This document shows positions 11,762 to 24,184 of a stretch of 64,000 bases of DNA, piece after piece (positions within the stretch are counted from its first letter, which is position 1; each line of letters opens with the position of its first letter). Position numbers and translations under genes: made by a program. The stretch comes from Paragorgia papillata (Eukaryota; Cnidaria; Anthozoa; Scleralcyonacea; Coralliidae), in the NCBI GenBank assembly GCA_035771165.1, contig JAWNZC010000406.1, positions 4,125,501 to 4,189,500 on the forward strand, written 5' to 3'. The notes below the pieces were generated by a model, which saw only the letters and a list, made by a program, of their open reading frames with translations, was not told the DNA's origin and made no database searches.

Positions 11762-11960
11762 ACCTGGTCTATACTGAAACGCGCCACCCCGTACACCGCC
11801 GGATCAACCCGATGCAACCTTTGCCTCGAAGAGAAATTACAGATTTTGAAAGCCAATAATGAAAACCTACTGAACAAAAGAGCAGAAATCGTCTCAAAAT
11901 GCCGTCATGAAAACAAATTTTATGCCAAGAATTTATGCCGAAAGAAAAATGTGATACGTC
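11762..11960 (+). pseudogene. Penelope-like element, C-terminal fragment
   Basis: The plus-strand frame reads TWSILKRATPYTAGSTRCNL, then CLEEKLQILKANNENLLNKR and AEIVSKCRHENKF. This CxxCL…LLNKR…SKCRH pattern is the conserved C-terminal end downstream of the GIY-YIG nuclease in Penelope-like retroelements. Nothing upstream codes for the reverse transcriptase, so the copy is severely 5' truncated. A TA microsatellite lies on each side (about 11723–11752 and 12103–12123). Confidence 0.75.
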
Positions 11961-12189
11961 GCCAATCAACCTCCCACTCAATCAATCAACACCTCCGAGC
12001 AGAGTCATGTCACCACAAGAGAAGCAGATCATACTCAGTTGCCTGCATGATGATCGTGTAACAACGTGAAACTCCGAGTAGCAACAAACTCCTTCATTTA
12101 ACCTATATATATATATATATATATTAAGAATTTTGAGCTGGGCTCTTATTTTTATTTCACGCGATTACACTTTTGATAGTTTAACTTGA

Positions 12190-12438
12190 TAACGTCCCTT
12201 TAGGGGTTGATTATAACCGGGCTAGCCCGGTTAACAGGGCTCACGCGCGATTGATTAGGATCTCACTGTGGTTTTGAAACTCACATAAACTAAATTTACA
12301 AAGAAGAATTGGTTTAGTTTAGATGTAAACGAACCCTAACGTTCATTAAAATCTCCTTTTGTGGCCGAGGAAAGAATTTCGTGACACGAGTCAGCCAGGT
12401 CAGCCGGGCTAGCCAGGCTCATGTAAACAGCCCTTAAG
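12190..12438. repeat. Foldback element with CCGGGCTAGCCCGG core
   Basis: The left part carries AACCGGGCTAGCCCGGTT at about 12213, itself a palindrome, and the right part carries CCGGGCTAGCCAGGCTCATG followed by TAAACAGCCCTTAAG. The terminal CCCTTTAGGGG and CCCTTAAG match imperfectly. MITE-like, no coding capacity. Confidence 0.55.
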
Positions 12439-12694
12439 ATTTCTTGAACTGGGAGATGACAAGGAGTTGATGTCTTTTAATGATAACACCTATTTATAGA
12501 AGTATTATTTGCAAAACAAGTTTTCAAAACATAAAAACAAATGTAATATATCAGCAAACCTTAACAAGATGTATTGTGTCCCAAAAAAGGACTGCATGCC
12601 GGAAACTATTTATGGTTCATGCATGCGTGGGAAGATTAGAAAGGCGTATTCGCAATGGTGCTGAATCTTAACGCGACACGATATATATTTGAAA

Positions 12695-12925
12695 CAGTAA
12701 ATAAAAGTAGCGGGCTGCGTAGGCATGCAGTGTTGAAACAACAATCGAAATATAGTAAGGTTTGATATACTGCCAAAACAGAGAACGTAGTAGTCTAAAG
12801 TTTCGAGCGAAGACCCTTTGTCAAAGAGAACCGTTCCTCTCTGACGAAGGGCCTTCGCTCGAAACGTTAGACTCTTACGTTCTCTGTTTCGGCAGTATAT
12901 CAAACCTTACTATATTTCGACTATA
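12695..12925. mobile_element. Head-to-head pair of Penelope 3' ends
   Basis: The left half (from AATAAAAGTAGCGGGCTGCG) and right half (to AACCTTACTATATTTCG) are inverted copies of the same Penelope terminal sequence, meeting near 12830–12840. The right half keeps CTGACGAAGGGCCTTCGCTC then GAAACG. The 43.24 kb locus has the same arrangement. Confidence 0.82.
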
Positions 12926-13689
12926 TATATTTGTTTCACTTGCCTAAAATTATATAAATCTTTCACTACTGGTTTATCGGAGTATATAGTTTGACAAGAG
13001 TAATTAGTAAAAGTAATTTGCCAAATGCATTGAGTTCCGGGATGTTTGATTTCATAAGATATATATACCCAGCAGTTTTATACACAAACATGTTTGCCCG
13101 CAAGAACACAACAAGACTAACAAGATTCTCTTTAATTGTTAAACAAGCTTGATTGTCTAAAATAGGCTAAATAATATATATGTATAAAATTAAGTATGCG
13201 TATAAAGTTGCGTCGTAAATATTTTTTATAGGTCCAAGTAAATGCTCGTGAATGCTGTTTTCGGTTAGTATGATGGTGAAGTAACGCCAAAGAAATTTGT
13301 ATTCCAAGTTAACTCTTTCCTGTCCGAATCGGCCTTTGGATCAGACGATTTTATTCACCTCTGGGGAAGCCCTCGGACAGGAATGAGTTAAGCTACACTA
13401 TAAAACAGCCTCCTACCAATTCATTTTCTTAAATCTAAAGTATACAGTACACACATGCAGTTATACATTAACATGTTCTTTATATATATATATTTCGTGA
13501 TAGAAAAGAGTATAAAAAACAAAACAATCTGCTTTAAAAGAAAAGTCTCGCACATAATTCTGGTGTAAGTAGTTTTTAACGAGGCGTTTAATTATTTTGA
13601 TGGTTTTTAAATATACATTAGAAATTTCTCGAACGGGTGTTGCGTCAGACATAGAATTGGACGCTACGCTGGATTAAACGTTTCTCAAC

Positions 13690-13770
13690 GTAGTCTAAAA
13701 AGTTCCTGTTCATGACCCAACGTTTCGACACTCCGATCTATAGTGCCTTCATCAGGGGTGATCGTTGTGA
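13690..13770 (-). mobile_element. Penelope-type terminal motif, family C
   Basis: The reverse complement reads CCTGATGAAGGCACTATAG…GAGTGTCGAAACGTTGGGTC. The helix GGCAC/GTGTC sits between CTGATGA and GAAA. It is a different repeat from the 6.2/12.7/43.2/48.6 kb family. No coding sequence is attached. Confidence 0.6.
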
Positions 13771-13799
13771 ACACATTCCCCATATTAATCTATACTCTC

Positions 13800-16700
13800 C
13801 CAGAAGCACTAGTGGGATTATAATTTAACAAACGTGGGTAGTAACACAAATGGTAATACTTTTTAATTTCCCCACGCAATCTCATAGCTAGAATTGAGAT
13901 TTTTCTTTTTTCTCTAGTCTTGCATAGGCTAAGGGTTTAAGTCTAGCATATTTTTTAGTTTCATCGGTGTATAAACCACTGTCGCTAGCCTCACTCGCCC
14001 GCGTTCCTGTGACCCCCATCTCCAACCCGTAAAAATGGACTGTGTAGTACAGTAAAATAAACGACCTGCACGGTTTCATGTCACGACACTTGTTGGTACG
14101 GCTAGCTTTGCTGACTGCTGAATATCACGTACACTGAACATTGGTCTATGATTCTTGATATATGTGGAAGAATGCATGCTCGCCCATATATAAGCACGTT
14201 TACCACTCAACAACAAAATACTAAAGTGCAATACTAACGGTACATGTTTAAATTATTCTCAAAGTGAACAACACCTCTATGTTGTGACCCCATATAGTTC
14301 CATTTACCTTATTTCAACTGATAACCACAAGTGTTGTAATAACTTTTGTGTTATAATAGGGAACTTGACTGTTCTTTTTTACTTTAAACCAGAGTAGCAC
14401 TTTATTATATAAAATAGAGTGTTTTATTGATTTTTCCGCCACTAATAAAAGTGATAATCTCACATGTGCGATTATTTATGATAATCGCACATGTGACGAT
14501 TATCGCTGAATCAGCATTATAGTTTAATGCAATTTTTGCAAGGCAATAGGACAATTTATTTATATAATAAACAGAACAATACATGGATGCTTGGAAATAT
14601 GAAATTTATTTCTCGTGTTGAGCAGGATATGTCACTCGTTCGCTTCGCTCACTCGTGAGATATCCTGGTCAACACTCGAAATAAATTTCATATTTCCGCA
14701 CATCCATGTATTATTCTCTATATACACTATGTCTTAAACAAGATCTTAGTTTTATATCTTTGTAATTTTGTTTCTGTAATTAATCTATATATAGTTAGAA
14801 CATCATTGTAACTTGTATTCATAGTTTATCAGCTAGGGCTCCTATTGATAACAACATTTGTTATAATTGCTGAAAGGATTACGCTGATATGTTTTGTTAG
14901 TATGTTTTGAAGAAGTGTTTCGATCTGTGTGACATGCATTACTAGCATAAATAGCAAGTGAGTATAAAATTAACACGATTAAGATTAACATGCACTTGAA
15001 TATTATACACACAATCAATAAGCTTATAACGAGTCAAAAACTTTTGAATGTTTTTTTAATATATCTGCCTGATTTTGGAGTTTTTCTGATATGTTTGCGT
15101 GTATATAACATGAGTCATAAAAATAAATTAAACGAATTACATAACTGTTTATCGGGTAGACCTGATTTGCATGCCCACGCATAAAATGCCTGTTCCGGCG
15201 CAATTTATGTGCTGAAGTACCACAGCCCGGCTCTGATCTTGAAAGAGATACATTTCCGCCAAAAATGAATTAACGTGCTAAATAGTTGAGCTATATTCTT
15301 TGCTGTGCAGTGGTTTTATCAAATCGCACTACCCCGCGACAGTTTTTGCGTTAGTTTATATATTTTTTTGCATTTCGTGCATGTAGCTGCGCTCCAAATA
15401 TAAATAGGGAAGTTTAAAACAATTAATGACGCCATTATATATATACAGAAGTAGTTTATTAACTATGAGTTAATAGCAGCCGTTTTAGCTTTAAACATTC
15501 TCTCTTTGTTTCATAACAATTGACAAACCGGGCGGATATCGTTCACCAACTTTGCACACTGTGTATAATTAAAAGAGCCATAAACTCGTTTTATATACAT
15601 TGCGTTCAATAATGATCTATTTAACGACTTCTTATATCTCGCAACATCATCGGTGCCGATACCAAAGAAATCTTTTTGAAAAAATGAATACCGTAATAAT
15701 TTTTGGATAAGTTGTAGGTAATTGGATCATCACTGGGGTTAGTATTTAGTAGATTAACGTAATATTGTAAAAACTACATCCAGCCGACAATTTGAAAGAA
15801 TACAAGACAAAAAGCATAAACCGAAAATAAACGTGAAATTCAAAATATGAGTTAAAACAAGACAACAAATGAAACGGTGATATTTCGACTTTATTATAAA
15901 GTCATCATCAGACCAAGTGACCAGAATCAAATATCTACGTTCTATATATACAAGGATGGTGAAAGTAGGATTAAAATAATTACTAGTGTTATATTTAACA
16001 GATATACCATGAGCTCGAGTTGTATATGAGCTCATAGCCAACGAGGCGTTTCGCCGAGTTGGCTATTAGTTCGTATACAACGAGAGCGAATGGTATAACT
16101 GTTTTATTATATAGCCAAGCACTGTACAAGAGACAAAATTACAGCGAAATGTTTGAAACAACAAACTTCCGGCATAGGCAACTTAATACTTCCGCCATGC
16201 GTAATGATGCATTCACATAGAGTTTCTCGCTGAGCTGTTCGGTAAACAGCTTCGAAATGTTGTATAAATGTTCAGTCGAGAGGCAAAAAATGTGTTAAGC
16301 AGATCCGCAACAAAAAAGATTAAAAGGTACCTTTATGAAGTCAAAAGGTGGGTCAGTTGTTTATATTAGCGTTGCTGTCGTGAAAAAGGTTTTGATTTCA
16401 TGCAAAAATGAAACTGAAACACCTTCGGCAGTGAAACTAAATTACTTAGTTGGTTGTTTTTGGGGGGAAACAGGCTTTTTACTACTCCAAATGCTTATCT
16501 AAATAAAAAAAGTCTCTTTACTGGTGATCTCCTACGAAATGTGTGTTGTAAGCTTGATTTTAACCGTGAGTTTCTTTGTTTGGCAACAAATTAATATCAA
16601 CCCGTTAATTTAGTCGGGTTTTTGAAGTAAAAAGACGTAATTTTTAGGTCAACTTTACCATTCAACATGCTAAATTTTGTATTTGTTAATGTATTTTTAC

Positions 16701-17460
16701 ACAATGTTGTTTTTTTATACATTGGTTTGAGGGTGTTGATGTTTTTCTGTATAAACATCCGTCAATTTCAACTCTTTTCGGCAGTTTAAAAAAAACATGC
16801 CGCCATCTTGTTTTTCCTCTACTAGCAGGATATGAGCTGATAGCCTAGTAGTAGGGAACCAATCAGATTACACAAAAGCTCATATCCGATAGCATGCTAT
16901 ATAATAATTAATGCTATACTTCACCATCAAATTTTCGACAGTCGTAGGCCTGGGAACGATGTTACCAACATGAATTATGGGTAAGAAATGTATTATCGGC
17001 ATATTGTAAATTAATGTTGCATTTTATTCGACGCATGAATAATACGCCGTCTGCATCAACGCCGTAGTTGAGTCGTACGATTATACGACTGGGCTCGTCG
17101 TATTTAATGGCTCTGTCGAACTTAATGCAAGTGCCATATTTAATGGTTACAGACGGCGTATTTTTCATGAACATAATTCTCCTATTTTATACGGCGCATA
17201 AAAAATACGCCGTTTTACGCTCTAGCGGCAAGTTGTTAAACTGTAACGTTAGTGTACAAAATACTCGATAAAACTAAGATTTACGGCAAGAAGTAAAATA
17301 CTATATAGACATTTAATAAAGTGGATATAGTCAATGCCCACTACATATAGAAATGCAGAAAAGATATAAGAAACTTATGATTAGTTGTAACGTATACATA
17401 CTACATACATATACATATACTAACGCATGACTAACGTATGCACTACATTACTCAGAAACA
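13800..17460. other. Non-coding field of short palindromes
   Basis: No gene is supported. Hairpins or foldbacks lie at about 14448–14508 (ATCGCACATGTGA), 14580–14708 (TGGAAATATGAAATTTATTTC arms around a TCGCTTCGCTCAC loop), 16020–16120, 16820–16910 and 17035–17175 (AATACGCCGTCTG with its inverse). An element end with a hammerhead-like motif lies at about 15835–15960. Between them the sequence is AT-rich with no recognisable feature. Confidence 0.65.
15835..15960 (-). mobile_element. Repeat family D end, copy 1
   Basis: Shares AAATGAAACGGTGATATTTC, GACTTTAT and AAGTCATCATCAGACCAAG with the 50.5 kb locus. On the minus strand it gives CTGATGA, one base, a perfect GACTTT/AAAGTC helix and GAAA. 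Non-coding. Confidence 0.75.
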
Positions 17461-17464
17461 TTTC

Positions 17465-17796
17465 TAAGCCCTAAGGCCTGGCCAAACGCTTTCAACATCG
17501 CATTCAACGTCATTCAACATTGTTGAACGATGTTGAATTATGTTGAAAGCACGAGTGGCCAAATGAATTCAACATCGTTCAACATTCATGAATGACAATT
17601 AATTGAACGCGGGCTACCACAAAAGCTGGAATCGACAATATCCCGCATGGCGCATGCCTCTGTTCAACAAAGTTGAATTAAATGTGGCCAAATGCGTTCA
17701 ACATCTTTCAACATTTTGAGAACAATAGAAATGTTGAACGCGTGTTGAACGAAAATTTGAACATGTTCAAATTTCGTTCAACATTGTGAAGATGTG
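17465..17796. repeat. Cluster of TTCAACAT/ATGTTGAA palindromic motifs
   Basis: Within about 330 bp the motif TTCAAC or its complement GTTGAA occurs more than fifteen times, in phrases such as GGCCAAACGCTTTCAACATC, CATTGTTGAACGATGTTGAA and GTTCAAATTTCGTTCAACAT. It directly precedes the Gypsy element, so it could be a pre-existing DNA element or the outer part of the LTR. Confidence 0.7.
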
Positions 17797-20700
17797 TGAC
17801 GTAGCCTATTGAGCTGTGACGTATGAGCACATGTTGTTGTAGTCGGTAGATGAGTTTCGAAGTTGTAGTGTGACAGTGATATATTGGTAGATTCAAGGTG
17901 ATTGTGATAGCGAGTGTATAATAAAGTTAAACTGAGTATTAAAATAAAGTAAAGAGGTCCCGTGTGCTTCGTTACATTTTTGGAGGTCCCACCGAGATCG
18001 ATGGACGACAAATGTTGAATGGACAACGAGATAATGGCGGAAGAAGAAGGAGCTGTTCAAGTTGACGGAAATAAAATATCCTATTTGTTGTTTAGAAGAC
18101 CCGACAAGTTTAAAATTGGTGAAGATTTTGACTTATTTGTAAAGAAGTCCGACTTGTATTTCGAAGCGGTTGAGCTTAAAGATGAGAAGAAACAAAGGCT
18201 TGCGTTGTTGTTCAATCTTAGCGAAGACGCCTTTCGTCTAGCGGAATCGGTTGAGTTTACTGAAGGAGTTGACGCGTATAAAAACTGGATTAAGCAGCTG
18301 AAATCATTGTTTGAAAGAAACCAGACGCCGACCGAGAAGAGATATAATTTTCACCGCCGTGAACAAGAGCCAGGTGAGTCAGTTAACTCCTATGCTTTGT
18401 CGCTGAGAGAAGCTGGAGCAAAATGTGGTTTTCGTGGTGATGAGTACTCCAGTAGATTAGTTGATCAGTTTATTCTTGGACTGAGAGATCGTGCTACGCA
18501 GAGTAAACTATTGCAAGAACCACCGAACACTTTGGATGAGGCTTTGTTGATTGCAAGGAGATTTGAAGCGGCGAATGCCACTATGCAAACTTTAGCGGCA
18601 GAAGCATCAGGAACGCAGAAACAGAGTCAGAGAACGACCATTGGAGCCGTAAATTCAACTCCTGCAGCGATAACATGTTATTCGTGCAATGGATTTGGAC
18701 ATGTCGCTAAACAGTGCCCGACCGCCAGCAGTTTTAGACAACAAAACACTTTACCGTCGCCAAGAGTATGTTTTCAGTGCCACCAGCCTGGACATTTGGC
18801 CCGTAACTGCTTTCTTTCGAATTATCGACAAGATATGGATGTACCTAATGATCAAGGTAAGAATTTTTCGAATAGACCGTCCCCAGTTTGTTATCGCTGT
18901 GGCGTGAAAGGTCATATTGCAAAATTTTGTCGTGCGAAATTGGAAGACAAAGAGACCTTAGAGACGGTGCAAAGTCAAGGTCAGTGTGTGAACACTAAAC
19001 AAAACCAAAGGCAAAACAAAACCGATTATAAGGTCAGGTTATCAACGATTTCGCCAGCGAAGAAAAGAAAAACCCTCATGGTTGAAGCTCAGATAAATGG
19101 GAAATTAAAACTTTGTATTGTTGACACTGGTGCTTCGATTTCACTGATTAGCCAGGATGAATGGCAATCATTGAAACCAGGCAATGCCTCGTTGTCGCCA
19201 TCTGATATTGTTGCTGAAGCTGCAAACAATTCTCCAATTGGTATTTTGGGCAAGACAACCTTAGATGTTGATGTTAACAATGGACAGAAGTCTAGTCATG
19301 AGTTCTATGTTGCCAACGAGATGATATCTGAGATTATTTTAGGCCTGGATTGGCTAATGAATAACAAAGTCCTTGTTGACCTTTCCAGACTGGTGTTGAC
19401 ATTTCCAGATTTGACAACTAAATCCTTATCCATATTCGACTCAAGTGTGTCAGATCCCTTAGCTGTTGTTTTAGATGAAGACATAGAAGTCCCAGCGAAG
19501 CATGAAGTATTTCAAATAGCCCGAATAAGAAATCCGACCATTGCTGAATGTGTTTTGGAGCCTAACATGGGATTGACAGGAAGAGGTGTTCTCGTTGCCC
19601 GAGTTGTTGTTCAGCCAAAAGAACAAAGAGTTCCGATCCAGATAATAAATCCTGGGGCACAGCCAGTTAAACTGTACAAAGGGATGAAAGTAGGAAGCCT
19701 ACAACAAGTTGACGATGTTGAGATGGAAGATTCCATTTTTGAGTCAAAAGATAACAGTCGTACCAGCCAGAATGAAATCAGTTTTGAACTTGATCATCTG
19801 CAACCAGAAGAGAAGACAAGAATGGAACATTTGTTGAACAATCATCGAGATATCTTTGCTACAAGTTCAGAAGGGTTCGGCTTAACCTCATTGGCAGAAC
19901 ACAAGATCGAAACTCACGATGCAACTCCAATAAAGCAGTTACCCCGACGTTTACCACATGCACTTCGACCTGTTGTAGAAGAGCAAGTGAATGAAATGCT
20001 GGAGAAGAAAGTGATAAAGCCAAGTAATTCACCCTGGTCCAGCCCCATAGTCATGGTGCGAAAGAAAGATGGGACGTGGCGCTTTTGCATCGACTTTCGA
20101 AAGCTGAATGAAGTCACAGTGAAAGATGCTTTTCCTCTGCCTCAAATTGCTGACTTGGTCGACACATTATCTGGACACAGATATTTTTCAACACTGGATT
20201 TAGCATCGGGATATTGGCAGGTTCCTGTGGAAGAATCCAGTCAAGAGTAAACAGCCTTTGTAATCCCAGGAGGTGGTCATTATGATTTCCTGCGCATGCC
20301 TTTTGGGTTGACAAATGCAGTACCTACGTTTCAGCGGCTTATGTTAGCAGTCCTAGAAGGTCTCCTGCCCCTCAAGTGCCTCGTATACCTAGATGATGTC
20401 CTAGTCATTGGTCGGTCATTTGAGCAGCATTTGGAAAATTTGAAAGCAGTTCTGGAAGCCATCAGCAAAGCCGGACTGAAATTGAAACTTTCGAAATGCC
20501 ATTTTGGACAATCAAGTGTAGATTTCCTTGGTTTTACTATTTCAGCTTCAGGCCTCGCTCCAGATCCCAAGAAAGTGGAAGCTATTAGCAGATATCCAGC
20601 ACCGAAAGATCTCACGGAGTTAAGGTGTTTCTTGGGTATGGCGTCATATTATCGCCGTTTTATCTCTGGTTTTAGTGACATTGCAAGTCCACTGAACCGT

Positions 20701-22510
20701 CTTACACAGAAAGATGTACCATTTGTCTGGGACAAGAACTGTGAAATCGCGTTCGAAACCCTGAAAGAGCAGCTTATTTCATCTCCTGTCCTGAGATTCC
20801 CTGAGTTAGAAGGGGATTATATTCTATATACGGATGCAAGTGATGTGGGAGTGGGAGCAGTATTGGCCCAAAAGAATGGAAGTGGAGAAGAAGGAGTCAT
20901 TTCTTATGCATCAAAAGCATTCTCGGGTTCAGAGAAAAACTGGACAACAACTGAGAAAGAAGCATATGCTGTTGTCTGGGCCCTGCAGTATTTCCATCCA
21001 TATGTCTATGGGAGAAAGGTGACCATATTTACAGATCACAAAGCTTTGAAGTGGCTGAGAGACATCAAATATCCGAATGGTAAGCTGGCACGCTGGATTC
21101 TGAAGCTGGAAGAGTATGATTATTCCATAGAGCATACACCAGGTAGTATGATGCAACATGCAGATGCACTTTCCCGTGCTCCAGTTAACAGTATTCAAGT
21201 TTCAACATTGTCATGGAAGGAGTTTGAAGAAATTCAAAACCTGGATGAAGATATTCAACTGGTGAGGAGCTGGGTATTGAATGGTTCCAGACCAGATCAG
21301 AAACCGGAGGATGCCAGTGAGCTGGTGAAAACATTGTACAATGTATTTGAGTCCTTAGTGATGGAAAACAGTGTTCTTTGCAGGAAATGGATCAATGGAA
21401 CAGGTAAAGAAACCTTTCAAATTGTTTTGCCTAAATTTGCATCAGCTACAATTTTGAAAGAAGCCCATCAACAAGTTGGTCATCTTGGAGTGGCAAAAAC
21501 TTTTGACATGATTCAGAGAAGATTCTATTGGCCAGGATTTTTCAAAGCTGTGGAAACATTCTGTAAAAACTGTGAAGTTTGTGCCCGAAACAAAGTTGTA
21601 CCAAGACCTCGAAGCCCCTTGAAGCCAATTGATGTTGTACCAGTTCCTTTTTACATGATAGGAGTAGATCTTGTTGGTCCTTTAAAGACAACCCGTCAAG
21701 GAAACAAGTACATCCTTTCCATTATTGATTACTACACAAAGTATGCCGAAGCAATAGCTCTTCCTAATCAAGAGGCTGAGACGGTAGTTCGAGCTCTGGA
21801 ACAAGTCTTTGCAAGGCATGGAATGCCTTCCGTTTTGCTCACGGATCAAGGAAGAAATTTCGAGTCTCATTTGGTCGCAAGTATGTGTCAGTTGTTCGGA
21901 ATAGAGAAGAGGAGGACAACAGCATATCATCCACAAACAGATGGACTTTGTGAGCGATTTAATGGAATTTTGAAGTCACTCCTGCGAATGAGAGTTAATA
22001 AAGACAAGGATGATTGGGACGAGCAACTACCTCATGCCTTGTTAGTATACAGAGTAAACAAGCAATCTTCTACAGGAGTGACACCATTTGAAATGCTATA
22101 TGGGAGAGATGCCAGATTGCCATTGGGAGTGGAGAAAGAAGAATTAGCTGCGAGACCAACCCATGGACCAGCCAGGTTCCTAAAAGATTTAAAGAAGCGA
22201 CAGAGTACCCTGCGAAAGATTGTAAAGAAGAGAATCAAGCAGGCCCAACAGAAGCAGAAGCGTAGTTATGATTTAAGGCACCGTGCACAAAGTAGCAAAG
22301 GTTTCAACGTTGGAGATACAGTGCTCCTTAAGAATTTTAGAGCAAGAGGATTGGATGAGAAGTACATTGGTCCATATCTAGTTATTGATGTCCACGAGAG
22401 TAGCTGCGAGATAGAGTCATTGGCCAACAAGGAGAGAAAGACTGTGCATTCAAATAATTTGAAATGCTTTTCTATGTTGAGTGATAGCATGCAAATAAAT
22501 TTTTAATAAC
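17797..22510 (+). mobile_element. Gypsy (Ty3-type) LTR retrotransposon, 3' LTR not found
   Basis: A gag-pol retroelement on the plus strand. A candidate short 5' LTR runs from TGTGACGTAGCC (about 17797) to CTTCGTTACA (about 17976) and contains AATAAAGT signals; a primer-binding-site-like TGGAGGTCCCACCGAG follows at about 17981. No copy of this LTR is visible in the 600 bp after the gag-pol stop, so the element looks 3' truncated, or the LTR assignment is wrong. The coding region is described separately. Confidence 0.85.
18019..22506 (+). pseudogene. Gypsy gag-pol frame with one premature stop
   Basis: One continuous frame, broken only by TAA at 20248–20250. Order of domains: gag; three CCHC zinc knuckles (from about 18676, 18769 and 18889; CYSCNGFGHVAKQC is the first); aspartic protease with VDTGAS at about 19120; reverse transcriptase with LDLASGYWQ just before the stop and YLDD at about 20385; RNase H with YTDAS near 20826 and TDHKAL near 21034; integrase with a zinc-binding HHCC region from about 21463, and D, D, E residues in GVDLVGPL, LLTDQGRNF and ERFNG. 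The TAA lies inside the reverse transcriptase between conserved blocks where the family normally continues, so it is read as a nonsense mutation. The frame resumes in phase and stays open to 22506. The chosen start is ATG 18019. Confidence 0.92.
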
Positions 22511-23201
22511 ACGTTAGAGCCAAAATATTCTGTCAATAGTCCTATAGTCGATAGAGCATTTAGGCATATTATTATTTCAAATCTTTTCAAACCTACAATA
22601 TATTTAGCTGAGGGTTTCTGCCTACACACCCTGCTACATACATATTTTTCTAAATATATAAGCCTTTTTAATATTAGCAATGAAGTTAAATGCAGAACAT
22701 TTAAATATATACTTCTATTCATAAATGGATGCAATTTGATATTCTTTCATGTACATCTCATATAATCCTTCCTAACAAGGCTACAAAGACTAGTTTAAAT
22801 GCACTTAATTTATTATTGAGTCGGTTTTCTTTGTTCTTCCAAGGTCTTTATAACGCATAAAGACCTTGAATACTAATTAGAATCGAAATGAAGAAAAAAA
22901 CAAGGAAAATCTTTGTCCAAGGTGGAAAAAAAAGACAAAACTTTGTTGGAAAATCTCCTCGATAATAAATTAATCCTCCATTAACCTCGAACGTTGGGAT
23001 GTATGCGATATAAAGCCCTCGGACGCTGCGCGTCCTCGGGTCTTTATATAGCATACATCCCTCGTTCTCGGGGTTTATCTATTATATAAAGAATATTAAG
23101 TTGGCATCCATTTATGAATAAGGTCTATTACAGTCTGAATGGATTCCTATTTAAATTTCCATTTACTTTTGTCATTGTTTATATACAGGGTCAAAACACC
23201 A
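22511..23201. other. Non-coding interval with palindromes
   Basis: No LTR or gene is seen. A hairpin lies at about 22843–22872 (AAGGTCTTTAT…ATAAAGACCTT). A larger palindrome at about 22992–23075 has arms GGGATGTATGCGATATAAAG and the inverse around a GC-rich CTCGGACGCTGCGCGTCC core. Confidence 0.6.
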
Positions 23202-23815
23202 ATGGAATGGACGGAGGCACATGATGTGTTTCTATGTCGTGAAATGCTTGTCGTTAACCCATTTCAGGCTAAGAGAAAAACAACACAGCGAGCCAAAATG
23301 TGGGAAACAGTTGCTGATCATCTTGAACATGTTGATGCTCCCATGTTCAAGGTGACGGTTCGCTCTGTTCGTGACAGATATACACTCATCTCAAAAAAGT
23401 ATAAGAAAAGAATGCAAAGTGAAAAAAAGGCAAGTGGGATTGTACCTGAACTAACTGAGCTGGATGTTCTTCTGGAAGAGTTATTAGAATTAGAAAATCT
23501 ATCTGAAGAGGAGAGGAATAAGGAGAATGAAGAAAAAACCAATGATGAGGAAGATCGAGCTAAAGCCATTGATATCAGAAAGAAGGCGATGGAAACTCTT
23601 TCAGAGACTAAAAAAAGAAAGGTCAGTGAGGGTGAAGAAGATGAAACACCAAAGAAAAAATCCAGGAAATCGTCAAGTTGCACTATTGAATATTTAAAAG
23701 GAAAAAAATGACATGGAGTTCAACCTAAGGCAACAGGAGTTAGAGCTGAAAAAAATGCAATATGAAGATGACAGAAAGAAACAGGATGAAGCAGGTAAAA
23801 GACACGAGGATATAT
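23202..23815 (+). pseudogene. Harbinger-associated Myb/SANT-like protein, frameshifted
   Basis: Starts at ATG 23202, just after an acceptor-like TTATATACAG at 23188. It reads MEWTEAHDVFLCREMLV, then RAKMWETVADHL and VTVRSVRDRYTLI, the trihelix/Myb-SANT pattern of the DNA-binding partner carried by PIF/Harbinger transposons. A long Glu/Lys-rich, coiled-coil-prone region and a KKKSRK basic motif follow. The frame stops at 23709–23711, directly after a run of A at about 23700; in the next frame the sequence continues MEFNLRQQELELKKMQYEDD, typical of the C-terminal coiled coil, before a further break near 23815. I read these as indels in a formerly longer frame. The convergent transposase gene lies 0.4 kb away. 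Confidence 0.75.
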
Positions 23816-24184
23816 GATGAAACTCATGGCACATCAAAATCAGATGATGATGGAGCTGCTCACCAAAACTATTCAGAAATAAACATGTTACTGGATTTAA
23901 ACTGTAAGCTCTAGAGTACTGTACAAGTACACTGTTTTGTTGTTTTAACAAGTGGAACATTTTAGTTTATTTGATAAACACTGGTTTTGAAAGATTAAGT
24001 AATATACATTCAGGTGTATGTTAATATTTGATAGTTGTACAGTAACTCTTATTGACATGTTGTTCTTTACCATACTGTGGAACATATTATTCCTAGTTGG
24101 TATTAAAGGTTGATATTATTTTTACATAACATTAAAACAGAAACACATTGTCTTTACACCAGGTTTAGAGTGCATAGTGTTTGT

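Noticed and set aside
22511..23100. 3' LTR of the Gypsy element
   Set aside because: No stretch here resembles the candidate 5' LTR at 17797–17976, so none could be called.
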